Below, piece after piece: positions 22,463 through 33,909 of a DNA stretch of 64,000 nucleotides; the first letter of the stretch is position 1, and each line of letters opens with the position of its first letter. The position numbers and the translations under genes are program-made. Location: positions 32,721,509 to 32,785,508 of the forward strand of contig CM060886.1 of NCBI GenBank assembly GCA_030762935.1. The letters run 5' to 3'. Under the pieces are notes generated by a model. That model saw nothing but the letters and a program-made list of their open reading frames with translations, did not search any database and was not told where the DNA came from. The DNA is from Hymenopus coronatus. Taxonomy: Eukaryota > Arthropoda > Insecta > Mantodea > Hymenopodidae.

Positions 22463-22780
22463 GTCATAAATTGTGTGTTCTTTAATAAATTCTACATGTT
22501 TTGTGTAGTGAGTTTCTGTCTTTCTCTTACTTACAAAAATCTCCAGAATGAAGAAGTCTTCAGAGGCTATTCCCAGAAAATTCAAGATATACATTACATT
22601 TGCCAGAAAATATCTTAAACATATGGTATTTTAATAAAATCTGTTATAGCTAATTTTAATAAAATAAAAATTTTCGAAAAATTGTCACATGTACACGGTA
22701 ATTGAGTTGAGGGGATTATGATGAAAATCTTTGTGGGACATCCTAGGAAGATTTTGATCTTAAATATCAAGTTTGGTATT
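22463..22780 (-). repeat. PE repeat, copy 10, partial
   Basis: Runs from ATAAATTGTGTGTTC to AAGTTTGGTATT and then stops abruptly at the point where a CTTCTTCTTCCTCAG tract begins. Both terminal regions are missing. Confidence 0.8.
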
Positions 22781-22898
22781 CTTCTTCTTCCTCAGAAAAT
22801 GGAACAGCGTCGTGTACAGAATTGGACACGGAATAGGCACGACCACTAATCTATTAAGACAGGCTGCATGCTATTCTTCAACAGCGTTTCTATCTGTT

Positions 22899-23161
22899 AG
22901 TGTCACCTTATCTGTAACATGCGTGTGTTGTATACGCATTCCTTTCTGGGCCCACGAGCTGGAAACACAACTATACTCAAGTCTATCAGTGTTGTTGGAA
23001 CCCAACGTATTATTCTGCATTGTAATGGGTACCATATCCTTGATATGCCTGTTGAAGTACAGTTAGAAACAATTGATTTACAGAAGGATATTGAGTTAAA
23101 GGATAGCGCTTCTACACTTTCAGTCTACAAGAGAGGTTTCGTAAACTTCAGTATGGAACCT
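22899..23161 (+). CDS. Candidate internal exon, unassigned
   Basis: A frame open from 22899 to 23169 is preceded by an acceptor-like TTTCTATCTGTTAG and, at codon-rich DNA ending ATGGAACCTG, meets a strong donor GTATGT (23162). A second acceptor-like tract, TTCTTCTTCCTCAG, lies at about 22782-22795, but the frame from there has two stops. Fragments read LGPRAGNTTILKSISVVG, HCNGYHILDMPVEVQLETID and STLSVYKRGFVNFSMEP, with a hydrophilic-hydrophobic alternation unlike the AT-rich shadows around it. It does not match any transposon protein I know. It could be a host exon, a relic of one, or an unknown element. A flanking exon was not found. Confidence 0.28.
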
Positions 23162-23381
23162 GGTATGTGATTTCTTGTTTTACTTAATGAAGCTTACAAA
23201 ATCACGTCATAGAAGTCAATTAAGTGATTAACACTTGAAAGTATGTTTGCAATACAGAAATATTAGTCCCAGGTATTGAAAGGCTGGTTGAATACAGAAA
23301 AAATTGCGGCAAATTCTCGATGTGAAAAAAGATGTGTTTCATTAGTTTTATCTAAATAATGTGATGACATATGCTGTTTTT

Positions 23382-24160
23382 ACTTTCTCTATACTCACTA
23401 TGTACATAGTGTATAGAGAAAGTATTACACTCCACCAAAAAATTCGATACCGAGATTTCACCGGAAATATATGTTTTAGGGCCCCCTGTATCCAAAAAAA
23501 GTATTTTCAGAAAAAGGTCCGTGTGTTAGTGTGTCCGTGTGTCTGTGAACACGATAACTCAAAAACGAAAAGTCGGTAAGATACCAAATTTGGTATTTAA
23601 ATTTAGTATCTTCCAGGGATGCGACACGAAGAGTTTGAGAAAAGTACCCCCACACCAAACTACCCTTTACATGGAACTTTTTTCGAAAATTTTGATTTTT
23701 CTAAAAAATGGCTCTAACGATTTTGATTAAAATATCGTATATTAAAGTTATTTACCTGGCAAATAAAATGTATATTTTAAATTTTCTGGGAATAGCCTCT
23801 GAAGACTACTTTATTCTGTATGAATTTTTAATAACTACTAAACCGTAAGAGATGAACAAAAACTTAACCCACAAAAAATGTAGAGCACGCTAAAACACAC
23901 CATTTATGTTATATACATTCTTTTCGTAGAGTTGATCGTTTTTGAGATATTCCTTTTTCTTGGTTTCAGCTTTGAAAAACATACTTTTCTCATACAGGAA
24001 TTTGTCAACTCCTGTCCATACAAATAAAGGAACATCATTCACATAACAACCAGCTTTTGGCTTTCACTTTAATCTATGATACTCCCTTATTTCGCTTCTA
24101 CTTACAATAAAGCAAGAAATAAGACTGTTTCTGCTAATTTTTCTCGATTAGCATCAGATT
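23382..24160 (+). repeat. PE repeat, copy 11
   Basis: Intact P-end palindrome (CTATACTCACTATGTACATAG). About 85 bases near the T end are deleted: TTAGCAT joins directly to CAGATTTTTT, skipping the TAGAGAAAGT motif. Confidence 0.85.
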
Positions 24161-24702
24161 TTTTGTAGTTATTTAATAGGATTTTCTAACAGCAATAGTA
24201 ATAGAGTGTTGATTTAATTGTTTTTTCACACAGGAGTTTGATATGTAGAGATAGACTGAAAATTTCAATGCCGGGATAATAATAGTTTTATTTCGCATTG
24301 TGTTAGACATCTATCTGTGTACAAAACATTGCTCGCGTTATTGTGAGAAAGAAAATGCGTTAATCAGTAAAAAGTTTTATTTTAGTTATATTCATACCAA
24401 AACTTTAAGTAGCACACTAAAATAATTAAATAAGACTTAAAGTCATTAAATCCTTTTAATCCTTTGCCCGCAACTGAATGTCAGGGTTTGAAGATATAAG
24501 AGGATGGTCAATTGCAGCTGCCTGATTTATCTCCTTCATCCTTATCAACATAATCATTTCCAGAAATGGTTTTAATGCACTCTTTTATTGTACTAGCGAA
24601 ATGAAGAAATTCAGTACATTAAATCATGATTGCCAACATTTTAAAATCTGTTCCGTTATGTGTCTTAAATTTCGCTGTCTTTGTTTGACCAGAATAAAAA
24701 AA
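24161..24702. other. Unassigned AT-rich spacer
   Basis: No gene or recognised repeat. Confidence 0.4.
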
Positions 24703-24998
24703 CCTGACTTTCTCTAGCTGCTCTACAGACAAAGTTTTTACAAAATATTATGCTTTTTTCTACAAATGCTAATCGAGATAATCATTAACAGAATGTTCTT
24801 GGTACATAGTTCCTTATAAGCAGAAGGGAATTCAAGGAATGTGCTATGCTAAAGTGATGGTCAACTGTTTTAAAACCTGTCGCTATGCGATTGTCATTGC
24901 AAATCGCTTTTTTGTTTCAACAGGAGTAGAACAAAAGAAAAACGGACTTTACAATTGAAACCAATGACAAGGATATCTCGGAAACGGGTAGCTTCACA
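24703..24998 (-). repeat. PE repeat, copy 12, T-end part
   Basis: Diverged (GACTTTCTCTAGCTGCTCTA near the start). It is interrupted within the conserved 'aactccacga' block by a SINE. Confidence 0.7.
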
Positions 24999-25278
24999 GT
25001 CACCCTCCGTGGTGTAATGGTTACCATGGCAACTTCATATAGCCAAGGTCGCGGGTTCAAACCCGATGGATTTTTTCGGGTGTAAAAATCCTTAGCATTC
25101 TTCCTTCGGAAGGGAAGTAAAGCTGTGGGTCCCGTGTCGTAGATTTACGGCACGTAAAAGAACCTCAAGCAAAATTAAGCGATCTTTCACGCCCAATATA
25201 GAATGGGACGCTGAGAACCAAAACAGTTAAAGAGCGTCCATAAATAACAGGCCATTTCATTTTTTTTCATTTGGGATC
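24999..25278 (+). mobile_element. tRNA-derived SINE (family A), copy 2, nested in PE copy 12
   Basis: Head with ACCCTCCGTGGTGTAATGG and B box GCGGGTTCAAACCCG. About 14 bases after the B box are deleted compared with copy 1. It is flanked by CTTCACA at 24992-24998 and 25279-25285, and the PE sequence reads through correctly when the insert and one CTTCACA are removed. The tail is ATTTCATTTTTTTTCATTT-like. Confidence 0.85.
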
Positions 25279-25794
25279 CTTCACAACAAAACATGAAGGA
25301 CATAACTTGCATGTTTTGACGAGATCTACATTTTTTGTCTATCTCTTACCGTTTAGCAGTTAAGCAAAATTCAGCAAAATTTATACAGAATAAAGAGGTC
25401 TTCAGAGGCCATTTCCAGAAAATTAAGGACATACATTTAATTTGGGATGTAAATATCGAAATTATAGGTGTTTTACTCCACATCGTCAGAGCAATTTTTC
25501 CATGTAAAAGGTAGTGGTGGGGGGGGGGGGTTCTTGAAAATCAACGTGTCTTATCCTTGGAAGATAACAAAACTAAATACCCAGTTTGTTATTTAACGGA
25601 CATTTTTTAGCTATTCTGTCCACAAACCGACCCACACACACATGCACACATAAATCTGTTTCCAAAATGCTTTTTTCGTACTCAGGGGACCCCAAAACCA
25701 ATATTTTTGGTGAAAACTTAACGTTGGATTTTTGGGTGGAATTCAATTCTTCTCTAACCACTATGTATATAGTACATGCGGGCTAGAGAAAGTA
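25279..25794 (-). repeat. PE repeat, copy 12, P-end part
   Basis: Continues copy 12 to a decayed terminal palindrome (CTAACCACTATGTATATAGT). It has an 11-12-base G run near 25508 where other copies have GGGGTGGGG. Confidence 0.75.
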
Positions 25795-25844
25795 ATATAA
25801 TAAAATATAATGCATTTTATTCACATGCCTTTATCTACCTATTC

Positions 25845-26140
25845 TATTCTTCTTCTTCTCTTCATGAAGTGGCAGTCTCCTGTTCCGTTATCCACCGTCC
25901 ACCTTACTCTTGTTCGACCTACATCTGTTCTTCCTTGTGGCTTGTAATCCAATACCTGTTCCTTGTTCTAAGATGTTTCATCCAAGAAATTCTGTTTTCC
26001 TTTATATTATCTATAATTGGGAGTAGGTTTAGTTCATTCCTTATATCACAATTTCTATATCTATACAATCTTGTACATTCTTTTACTCTTATGAGAAACG
26101 GCAATATAATGTGTAGAATATGTTGAGAATAATCTAAAAT
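25845..26140 (-). pseudogene. LINE ORF2 C-terminal remnant
   Basis: Minus-strand reading gives RLYRYRNCDIRNELNLLPII, then DNIKENRISWMKHLRTR, and, after a frameshift near 25920, GRTRVRWTVDNGTG. This is the usual end of a LINE polyprotein in arthropods: R..DIR.EL.I..I...I...R..W..H..R, followed by GR.R.RW. It is embedded between PE copies 12 and 13 and has no catalytic core. Confidence 0.5.
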
Positions 26141-26210
26141 CTCATTAGAAAAGACAAAAGTAATGGCTTTCAGAGGAAAACCTCCAGTCAGGATAAAATA
26201 ATACAAAAAT

Positions 26211-26599
26211 GTTATGTATTCCATATATATGACTTTCTCTATATCTTTGCTATAAATTATTCTTAAAAACTTGCCTCCATTCAAACAGAAAGGAAATAAG
26301 GCAATAGCATAGATTAAAGTGAAAGTCAAACGCTGGTTGCTAGGTGACTGAGGTTCGTTTGTTTCTATGGAGAGGAGTTGACAGGTTACCGTATAAGAAA
26401 AGTATACGTATTTTAAAGCTGAAACCATTAACAAGGAATATTTAGAAAAAGATGAACTCCACGAAAAAAATGTATATGACATAAATTGTGTGTTTTATCG
26501 TGATCTATATTTTTTCAGCAGAATGTTTTCGTCTATATCTTACGGTTTACCAGTTATGCAATATACAATAAAATCATTCAGAATAAAGACATCTTAAGA
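26211..26599 (-). repeat. PE repeat, copy 13a, T-end half
   Basis: Follows the consensus from TGTATTCC through 'ttacggtttaccagttatgc' and stops at about 26599, where the sequence switches strand. Confidence 0.8.
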
Positions 26600-26800
26600 T
26601 CTCATAGCAACCCACTTTTGACTACAGCTTTAGCTTATGCTACTCCCTTATTTCCCTTCTACTTACATGGAAGCAAATAATAAGACTATTTCTGCTATTT
26701 TTTCTCGATTAGCATGAAGTAAATAAAAGCATTAGCTTTTTAACAATAATTTGTTGCAGAGATGTAGAGAAAGTAATGTGAATGGAACACATCAGATTTT
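26600..26800 (+). repeat. PE repeat, copy 13b, T-end quarter in opposite orientation
   Basis: Begins abruptly at ATCTCATAGCAACCCACTTT and runs to GGAACACATCAGATTTT. With 13a it forms an inverted arrangement of the same family, and it is followed directly by copy 14. Confidence 0.8.
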
Positions 26801-27690
26801 ACTTGCTCTACACGTACTATGTACATAGTGTATAGAGAAGGTATTGCATTCCACCCAAAAATTCGATATCGAGATTTAACCGGAAATACATGTTTTGGGT
26901 CCCCTGAATCCAAAAAAGCATTTTTACAAAAAGTTCCGTGTGCGTGTGTGTGTCCGTGTGTGTGTCTGTGTGTGTTTGTGTGTGTGTCTGTGGACAGCAT
27001 AGCTCAAAACGAAAATACTATTAAGAAATTGGTATTTAAGTTTGCTATCTTCCAAGGATGCGACATGAAGATTTTCAAGAAAGCCCCCCTACCCCCAACT
27101 ACCCTTTACATGGAACTTTTTTTAGAAAATTTAGATTTTCTCGAAAATGGCTGTAACAATTTTGATTAAAATGTCATATATTAAATATTTTTTCCTGACA
27201 AACAAAATGTATATCTTGAATTTTCTGGGAATAGTCTCTGAAGACTACTTTGTTCTGGCTGAAATTTCCGGAATTTTGCATAACTGATAAACCGTAAGTG
27301 TTAGATAAAAACTTACTACATGAAAAATGTAGAACACCTTAAACACACACAATTTATGTTACATACATTTTTTTCGTGGAGTTGGTCGTTTTGACATTTT
27401 CCTTATTTTTGATTTCAGCTTTGAAAAACTTATACTTTTCTCATATAGAAATTTGTCAACTGCTATCCATACAAACAAAGGAACTTCAGTTATATAGTAA
27501 CCAGCTTTTGATTATCAATTAAGCCTATAGTACTCCCTTATTTCGGTTTTACTTACAAGGAAGCAAGTAATAAGACTATTTCTGCTATTTTGTTTTTCGA
27601 TTAAAATGAAGTAAATAGAAGCATACGCTTTTTAACAATAATTTTCTGCAGAGATGTAGAGAAAGTCATGTGAATGGAACACATCAGATT
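26801..27690 (+). mobile_element. PE repeat, copy 14, full length
   Basis: About 890 bases with both ends (ACTTGCTCTACACGTACTAT to GGAACACATCAGATT). It joins copy 13b head to tail with only the T run between them. Confidence 0.9.
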
Positions 27691-27781
27691 TTTTTTATAT
27701 TTGCTTTGTGCTAGACGGCCCTGCGGCAGAGTGGCTAAACCAGAATGATGGCCTCAATCTTTGAATTTGTGGTGGACGAGA

Positions 27782-27897
27782 AGGTATCTGATCACGTTTT
27801 CTGTGGGTCCACGCCATTCATTCAATCAATTGCTCCATCAACAGCTTTACTGTCATTCATTTCGCCTTTATAACATTTCATCTACTTCATCGCTTTC
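27782..27897 (-). repeat. Dispersed module G, copy 2, partial
   Basis: The reverse complement contains GATGGAGCAATTGATTGAAT followed by GAATGGCGTGGACCCACAG, aligning with the first half of module G at 20221. A tRNA-A-box-like TGCGGCAGAGTGGCTAA lies just outside at 27731-27747, but no B box was found. Confidence 0.4.
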
Positions 27898-28481
27898 TAC
27901 CCTTTACATGGAGCTTTTTTCGAAAATTTTGATTTTTTCAAAAATGGCTCTAACGATTTTGATTACAATTTTGTATATTAAAGATATTTGCCTGATAAAT
28001 ACAATGTATATTTTGAATCTTCTGGGAATAGCTTCTGAAGAGTAGTTTATTCTGGATGAATTTTACTGAATTTTGAATAACTGCTAAACCCTAAGAGATG
28101 GAAAAAACTTACTGCACAAAAAATGTATAGCATATTAAAACACACAATTTATGTTATATACATTTTTTTCGTGGAGTTCTTCGTTTTTGAGAAATTCCTT
28201 ATTTTTGGTTTCTGCTATGAAAAACGTATACTTTCTCAAACAGGAACTTGTCAACTCCTATCCATATAAACAAAGGAACTTCAATGACATAGCAAGCAGC
28301 TTTTGACTATCACTTTAACCTATGGTTGTCCCTTATTTGGCTTCTGCTTACAAGGAAGCGAGTAATAAGACTATTTCTGTTAATTTTTTCTGATTAGCAT
28401 AACGTAAATAGAAGTATAAGCTTTTTAAGAAAAATTTGTTGCAGGGATATAGAGAAAGTCATGTGAATGGTACACATCAGA
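27898..28481 (+). repeat. PE repeat, copy 15, P-end truncated
   Basis: Starts in the middle of the unit at TACCCTTTACATGGAGC and runs to the T end (TACACATCAG). The missing P half is replaced by module G. Confidence 0.85.
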
Positions 28482-29664
28482 TTTTTTTATACTATGCGGC
28501 GCTTTTAACCGTATCAAGTGACGATTTAAATGTATCACTGTAAGTGGGTGTGGTGCTTTAACCTTATCACTATGGTGAAAAATTGGTAAAAATCCGAAAT
28601 TTGGTTTTGACCAATAACATTTGGCCTGAAATGTGTCTATTTTAACTTGAAAATACAATAATATGCACTAATAACTAAAAAAAGTGAGTATAGTAATATG
28701 CTTCAAAATTTACAAAAGAGGCCTCACTCTGGGTGCTTCTACCTGCCACGTCATCATCCAGATATGCCGTATCACCGATTATTTAACCTGGACCCTCCCC
28801 ATCCTAAGCCACAGGCGAGATAGAGCACCCAGCGGGCCTCCCCACACTCCACCAATAGCATATTTTCGGCCGTGAAATAGAGACTTTTGGCGGCCTGACT
28901 CATGCATGTTAAAAATTTCAGCCTGATTAGTTGAAAACTGTTACACTTAGGATTTTGTGTGATGCATCCTCTTAAGTCCCTCATTTGAGGAGAGTAAGCA
29001 GATGAAAAGGTTTTGGTTCAGTTTTAAATTACTTATATGATGATAACTTTTAATTAAAAAAACTTGGAACAAACTTGGCACATTTTAATGGAGAAATTTA
29101 ACAAACTACAGCTGATAAATATCTGTTAATTTAACTACAAAATAACAATAATATTTTATCTGATTCTATAGTTGCAAGCTAAGCATCCAAGCAATATTAC
29201 TTACACAAAGGTAGAAAAAAATAAGGAACATTCACCTTTTAGTTAAATAGGTGAAACACAAAATTAAATAAAGTATAACTATGGGTACCACGTCATTAGG
29301 AATATCTATAATGATTATACATGAAAATAAGTACAAATATATTGAATTCAAAGAATAAAAATACTTAAATTAACTGAACTACGACGTAAAACAGACTTTT
29401 AACTGGAGTCGACTGCAACACCATATAAAGTTGGATACCTACCATTCGCTAATCTTCTCTTATGCAAAATGAAAGGATACGATAATTATGGAATATCACG
29501 GTCGGAACATAATATGGAATATTATTGCTGAACACCTAAATCGTATCTAGAGGTGACCTCAAAAATTAAATTGGGAAGCAAGACGAGAATGGTTTTGTTC
29601 CTAAATCATCAACACTGCACACAACACACACATACATCAGCTTTCAGTAAACCACCTACATTAT
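28482..29664. other. Unassigned spacer
   Basis: 28490-28990 is of mixed composition with a GC-richer patch (28735-28870) but no convincing frame. 29000-29660 is AT-rich. Nothing could be assigned. Confidence 0.4.
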
Positions 29665-29672
29665 GTTATAAT

Positions 29673-30688
29673 TAGAGACCGGATTATATGCAACATAAAA
29701 AGATCGAAATATGCATGCTAATGTGCATGAAAAATGCTTAAAATATGCATAGAAAGTGTCAAAATATGCAACATCAAATAATAAAAACAAAGTAATGCTT
29801 ATATTATTTCAAAAACAACGTACAATCGGCAATTTTTTATTATTTGTTTCATAAAAAAATTATGTTTTATAATTTTTTTTACATTTTGCTATGGTAAACA
29901 GAAACGTGCTTTTCGAAATATTCAGTAGTAAGATTGTGTAGTTGATTGCTCAAAACATTTTTATAAGTAGAAAAAACCGCTCTACATCAACTGAGGCACT
30001 GGACAGTATTGGAACTCTGGTGCTTTATTGACACTTGTTGATTCTGGTAAAAGTTCACCCATCCCATTAATAAAACTACCAATTTGGCAAAGAGGCTCAC
30101 AGCCTGATTTGGTGCTCAAAGTGTTTGTACAACATCTTTAAGTTTCCTGGGGAATATCTCCAGCAAGGAGGAGTTCACTAGATGAATTTTATTCATTACC
30201 TGAATAGATTCAATCAACTCCAAAACTCGAGTTTCGACCTCCTTAATACTTACAGGTATATGAGAAAAAATGAGTGAAATCACAGCAATATTTTTCTGAA
30301 TACTTGAATCGTTAAATGCTGTCAGAACTTTTGCACTATCAATGTCGTTTACTACGCCTTTCATTGTTTTGAAATGTTCACGTAAAGCAACACAGCTTCG
30401 ACCAAGGTACCCCAGCTAGGGAGGTAAAGGCACATTTTGTAGTTTCTCTGTAGACCTTGATGTAAGCAGACACCTTAAGGAACACTTATCTTGTTGATGA
30501 AATCAGTTTGTTTATATTCCCAAAAATAAAATATCAAAACGAGAACAAGCTACCTGCCCGCCTTTTTTAGATGTTTAAAATATTGTAAATATAGCCTTGA
30601 AATACATATCATCATCAGTTTTTGGTTAAAATATGCAATACCCGGTGAAAAGGGGCTAAACATGCAAATGCATATGGTCAGGGCTCTA
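29673..30688 (-). mobile_element. Decayed hAT-superfamily DNA transposon
   Basis: An exact 8-base duplication GTTATAAT flanks the element (29665-29672 and 30689-30696), the size hAT transposases make. The imperfect terminal inverted repeats are TAGAGACCGGATTATATGCA on the left and, reverse complemented, TAGAGCCCTGACCATATGCA on the right, matching at 16 of 20 positions. The ends are dense in ATATGCA-type motifs (at least five in the first 100 bases), likely transposase-binding subterminal repeats. The interior holds a remnant of a hAT-like C-terminal coding region on the minus strand. At 1016 bases it is far shorter than an autonomous hAT. Confidence 0.8.
29888..30470 (-). pseudogene. hAT-like transposase C-terminal remnant
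   Basis: Minus-strand blocks read ALREHFKTMKGVVNDIDSAK, then a helical stretch ending ETRVLELIESIQVMNKIH, and, after an in-frame TGA near 30118, a second piece with SSASVDVERFF joined by a frameshift in a T run to STYKNVLSNQLHNLT and YFEKHVSVYHSKM, ending in a stop near 29888. The pattern ...DVERSFS.YK..LS.....T.E...K...VY is the conserved dimerisation end of hAT-type transposases and their CGGBP1-like relatives. The N-terminal zinc finger and catalytic core are absent. Confidence 0.7.
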
Positions 30689-30696
30689 GTTATAAT

Positions 30697-31446
30697 CCAC
30701 TAAATTAAGCAATGTATAAAATTCATTTAAATATATGTATATAAATTGTAGCAACCTCACACAGGAAAACAATCGCTGTTTAGATCTTGAAAGTGACTAT
30801 AGCGTCAACTCTTGCTTGTTTATTGTAATGGACATACAAAGTTGAAATCACGTTCAGACTTTGAATATAAAGAAGTTGCTACAACATTTCGCATATATTA
30901 AGTGAAAACAGCCTTTTTCCATGCAAAGTGATTCATAGAGCAAGCTCCTGTTAGGCGCCGTTAAGGATATGAACCTTTACGTAAATCTCCGAACCATAAA
31001 GGGAAGTTGCAGCTGCTAGCTATGTGCACGTGGAAGACAAAGGTTTCACTTAGCCGAGCAAGTAAAGTTGGTCGAGGTTAAGTGAGATGACCAAGAAGGT
31101 AACGCAAATGCCTTCCTCCACGACGTCGTCCCCAAATATTATTAGCCTGCCGCAAACTGTTTCGCCTCTTGGAATATTATTAGCAGTTCTGAACTTCTGG
31201 CGTTGTGTTCTCTTCCACCACGATTATTACAATTACCTTACAGAGTGGCCTGGAACAATGCCGAAAGACAGTGAAGAGTTTAACGTTCTTTAATCCTGGA
31301 GATCACATTGGAGGGATGAAATGAGCCCGGGGTTCTTACAGACTAAAGCTAATCAGACATTCGTCTTCTTGGAATAAAGTAAACCCTAGAGAAAGGAAAA
31401 TTTTTCCCGGTAACTCACCCTAATGAAGATTCGAATTCTGCACTGG
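30697..31446. other. Unassigned spacer
   Basis: No recognised repeat. A 68-codon frame (31087-31293, +) lacks a motif and is probably chance. Confidence 0.35.
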
Positions 31447-31683
31447 TGTGGTTCTAAGCGTCCCATTCTATACTCAGCGTGAAAGACCGCTTAATTTTGT
31501 TCAGACTTGAGGTTCTGTTACGTGCCATAAACACGGGACCAACGGCTTTACTTCCCCCCCCCCGAAGGAAGCCATGCTAAGGATTTTTACGCCCGAAAAA
31601 ATCCATCGTTCTCCGCCGGGTTTAAACCCGCAACCTTGGGTATATGAAGGTAACGTGGTAACCATTAGACCACGGAGAGTGAC
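31447..31683 (-). mobile_element. tRNA-derived SINE (family A), copy 3
   Basis: Minus-strand head CTCTCCGTGGTCTAATGGTT, B box GCGGGTTTAAACCCGG, and body ending near 31447. The usual CCTTCCGAAGG block has become a 10-C run followed by GAAGG (31551-31565). Confidence 0.85.
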
Positions 31684-31825
31684 TTCGAACTCTGAAATTG
31701 TTGAATGTGAAGCAGACGTATGCGATTAAGTTGTCCTTGTTTATTAAGCTGTGAGACAGCCGATTTATGAGCATTATTTAGAATAGGGCGGAAATGGAAA
31801 TGGAGTTTTATACTATACTATACTG

Positions 31826-32055
31826 GGTGTGAAACACCGCTTAATTTTGCTCAGAGGCCTCTTTTATCAGGCTTGAGGTTCTTTTACGTTCCGTAAATCT
31901 ACGACACGGGACCAACGGCTTTACTTCCCTTCAGAAGGAAGCCATAGTAAGGATTTTTAGGCCCGAAAAAATCCATCGTCCTCCGCTGGGTTTGAACCCG
32001 CAACCTTGGATATTTGAAGTTAACATGGTAACCATTACACCACGGAGAGCGACCT
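31826..32055 (-). mobile_element. tRNA-derived SINE (family A), copy 4
   Basis: Same orientation as copy 3 and 140 bases from it. The B box is GCGGGTTCAAACCCAG. The sequences just outside the heads of copies 3 and 4 also look related (GTTGAATGTGAAGCA versus GTTCAATGTGGAGCA), which hints at a duplicated block rather than two insertions. Confidence 0.85.
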
Positions 32056-32059
32056 AAAA

Positions 32060-32415
32060 TTCTGGAAGTGTTCAATGTGGAGCACACACGCTTCTAACAC
32101 ACTACACCTGCGCTTAAGTTATTCATGTTTTTTAAAAGAGGTAGGATTTTGTATAACTGAAGGCAGAAAAAAAAAAATCATATTCCAAGCCATGCTTCCT
32201 GTTATTACGGGAGAAGCCAGAAAACTTGTAGAAAAGGCATTTCCAATAAAGGAAGTATAGCACTTCCTATATGTAATAACATGTTCACAGTTAGAATCTT
32301 TGTGTTCTTAAAAGCTGTTATTTTCGCAAACCGTTGTATATAGTGTTATGGTGCAATGAAATTTAATATTACGCGAGGACAAAATAACCAGTAACTCTGC
32401 TATTCTTTCTTTCTT
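32060..32415. other. Unassigned spacer
   Basis: Contains an 11-A run near 32167; no supported gene. Confidence 0.35.
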
Positions 32416-33300
32416 ACTTTCTCTAGCCACATATGTACAATGTACATAGGGATAGAGAAGTATTGTATTCCACCCAAAAATTCGATACCGAGATTTCACC
32501 GGAAATACATGTTTTAGGACCCTCTGTATCCAAAAAAAAGCATTTTGAGAAAAAGATCCGTGTGTGTGTGTATCCGGCTGTCCGTGTGTCCGTGTGTCTG
32601 TGAACACGATTACTCAAAAACGAAAAGTCGGTAAAATACCAAACTTGGTATTTAAGTTTATTATCTTCCAGGGATGCGACACGAAGATTTTGAGAAAAAT
32701 CCCCCTACCCTCAAATACCCTTTACATGCAACTTTTTTCGAAAATTTTTATTTTCTCAAAAATGGCTCTAACAATTTTGATTAAAATTTCGTATATTACA
32801 GATATTTACCTGACAAATAAAAGGTACATCTTGAATTTTCTAGGAATAGCCTCTGAAGAGTAGTTTATCCTGGATGAATTTTACTGAATTTTGAATAACT
32901 GCTAAACCGTAAGAGATGGACAAAAACTTACTATACAAAAAATATAGAGCACATTAAAAGACACAATTTATGTTATATACATTTTTTTCGTGGAGTTCGT
33001 CGTTTTTGAGACACTCCTTATTTTTAGTTTCTGCTATGAAAAAACGTATATGTTTCTCATACAGGAACTTGTCAACTCCTATCCATATAAACAAAGGAAC
33101 TTCATTGACATAGCAACCAGCTTTTGACTACCATAGATTAAAGTGATAGTCCCTTATTTCGCTTCTACTTACAAGGAAGCAAGTAATAAGACTATTTTTG
33201 CTAATTTTTTCTGACTAGCATAAAGTAAATAGAAGTATAAGCTTTTAAAGAATAATTTGTTGTAGGGATATAGAGAAAGTCATGTGAATGGTTACATCAG
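32416..33300 (+). mobile_element. PE repeat, copy 16, near full length
   Basis: Both ends are present. The P palindrome is partly decayed (CTAGCCACATATGTACAATG). The flanks are TTCTTTCT on the left and AGTTTTTAA on the right, with no target duplication visible. Confidence 0.85.
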
Positions 33301-33532
33301 AGTTTTTAATTTAACGGTCTGATAAATGTTAAAATCTTAAAACTCCACGTAATTTGTTACATTTATTTTTATATTTTACAGCTATACCTAACATTATTGC
33401 AGCATCTGTGAGAGTGTAATACAACAAAAAAGTTGTAAGGAAGCCCTGTAGTTTAGCTGCGATGCCTTTTACTTCCCTTGGGATATCAATAACCTTTTAT
33501 AACCACAAGCTATTAAACGTGAGCAAAAAAAG

Positions 33533-33790
33533 GACTGACTCCGTGGACGAGTGATCAGCGAACTGCTTTCTCAGTCGGAAGTCACGAGTTCGATTCCCAG
33601 CTGTGGCAGGGAAGTTCTCTTTAACCAGGATTTTTCCATTTCCCCCACAGAGTAAGGAAATATGAATGTGCGTCTGTTTAGTAGTATAAAACTGATTAAC
33701 CTAGCGTCATAAACCTACAGTAATACGAGTTGTTTCACAAGTCAAAGCCCCCGATATGACCATTGGAGTTAAAGAGGGATATACAAATGA
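33533..33790 (+). mobile_element. tRNA-derived SINE (family C), copy 2
   Basis: A-box-like GTGGACGAGTGATCAGCGAA, B box GAGTTCGATTCCCAG (33586-33600), then the shared body GTTCTCTTTAACCAGG and TTTCCCCCACAGAGTAAGG. It aligns with the minus copy at 11608. Confidence 0.65.
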
Positions 33791-33909
33791 AACAAATAAA
33801 GAAATGACAAAGAAAGCAGTTTACATTTAAAGATTTGTTTCTGTAAGTGAAATTCTGTGAGCATATAGGGTCAAATGTAATTTTAAGGTGAGAAAACAAT
33901 AATTAATTT

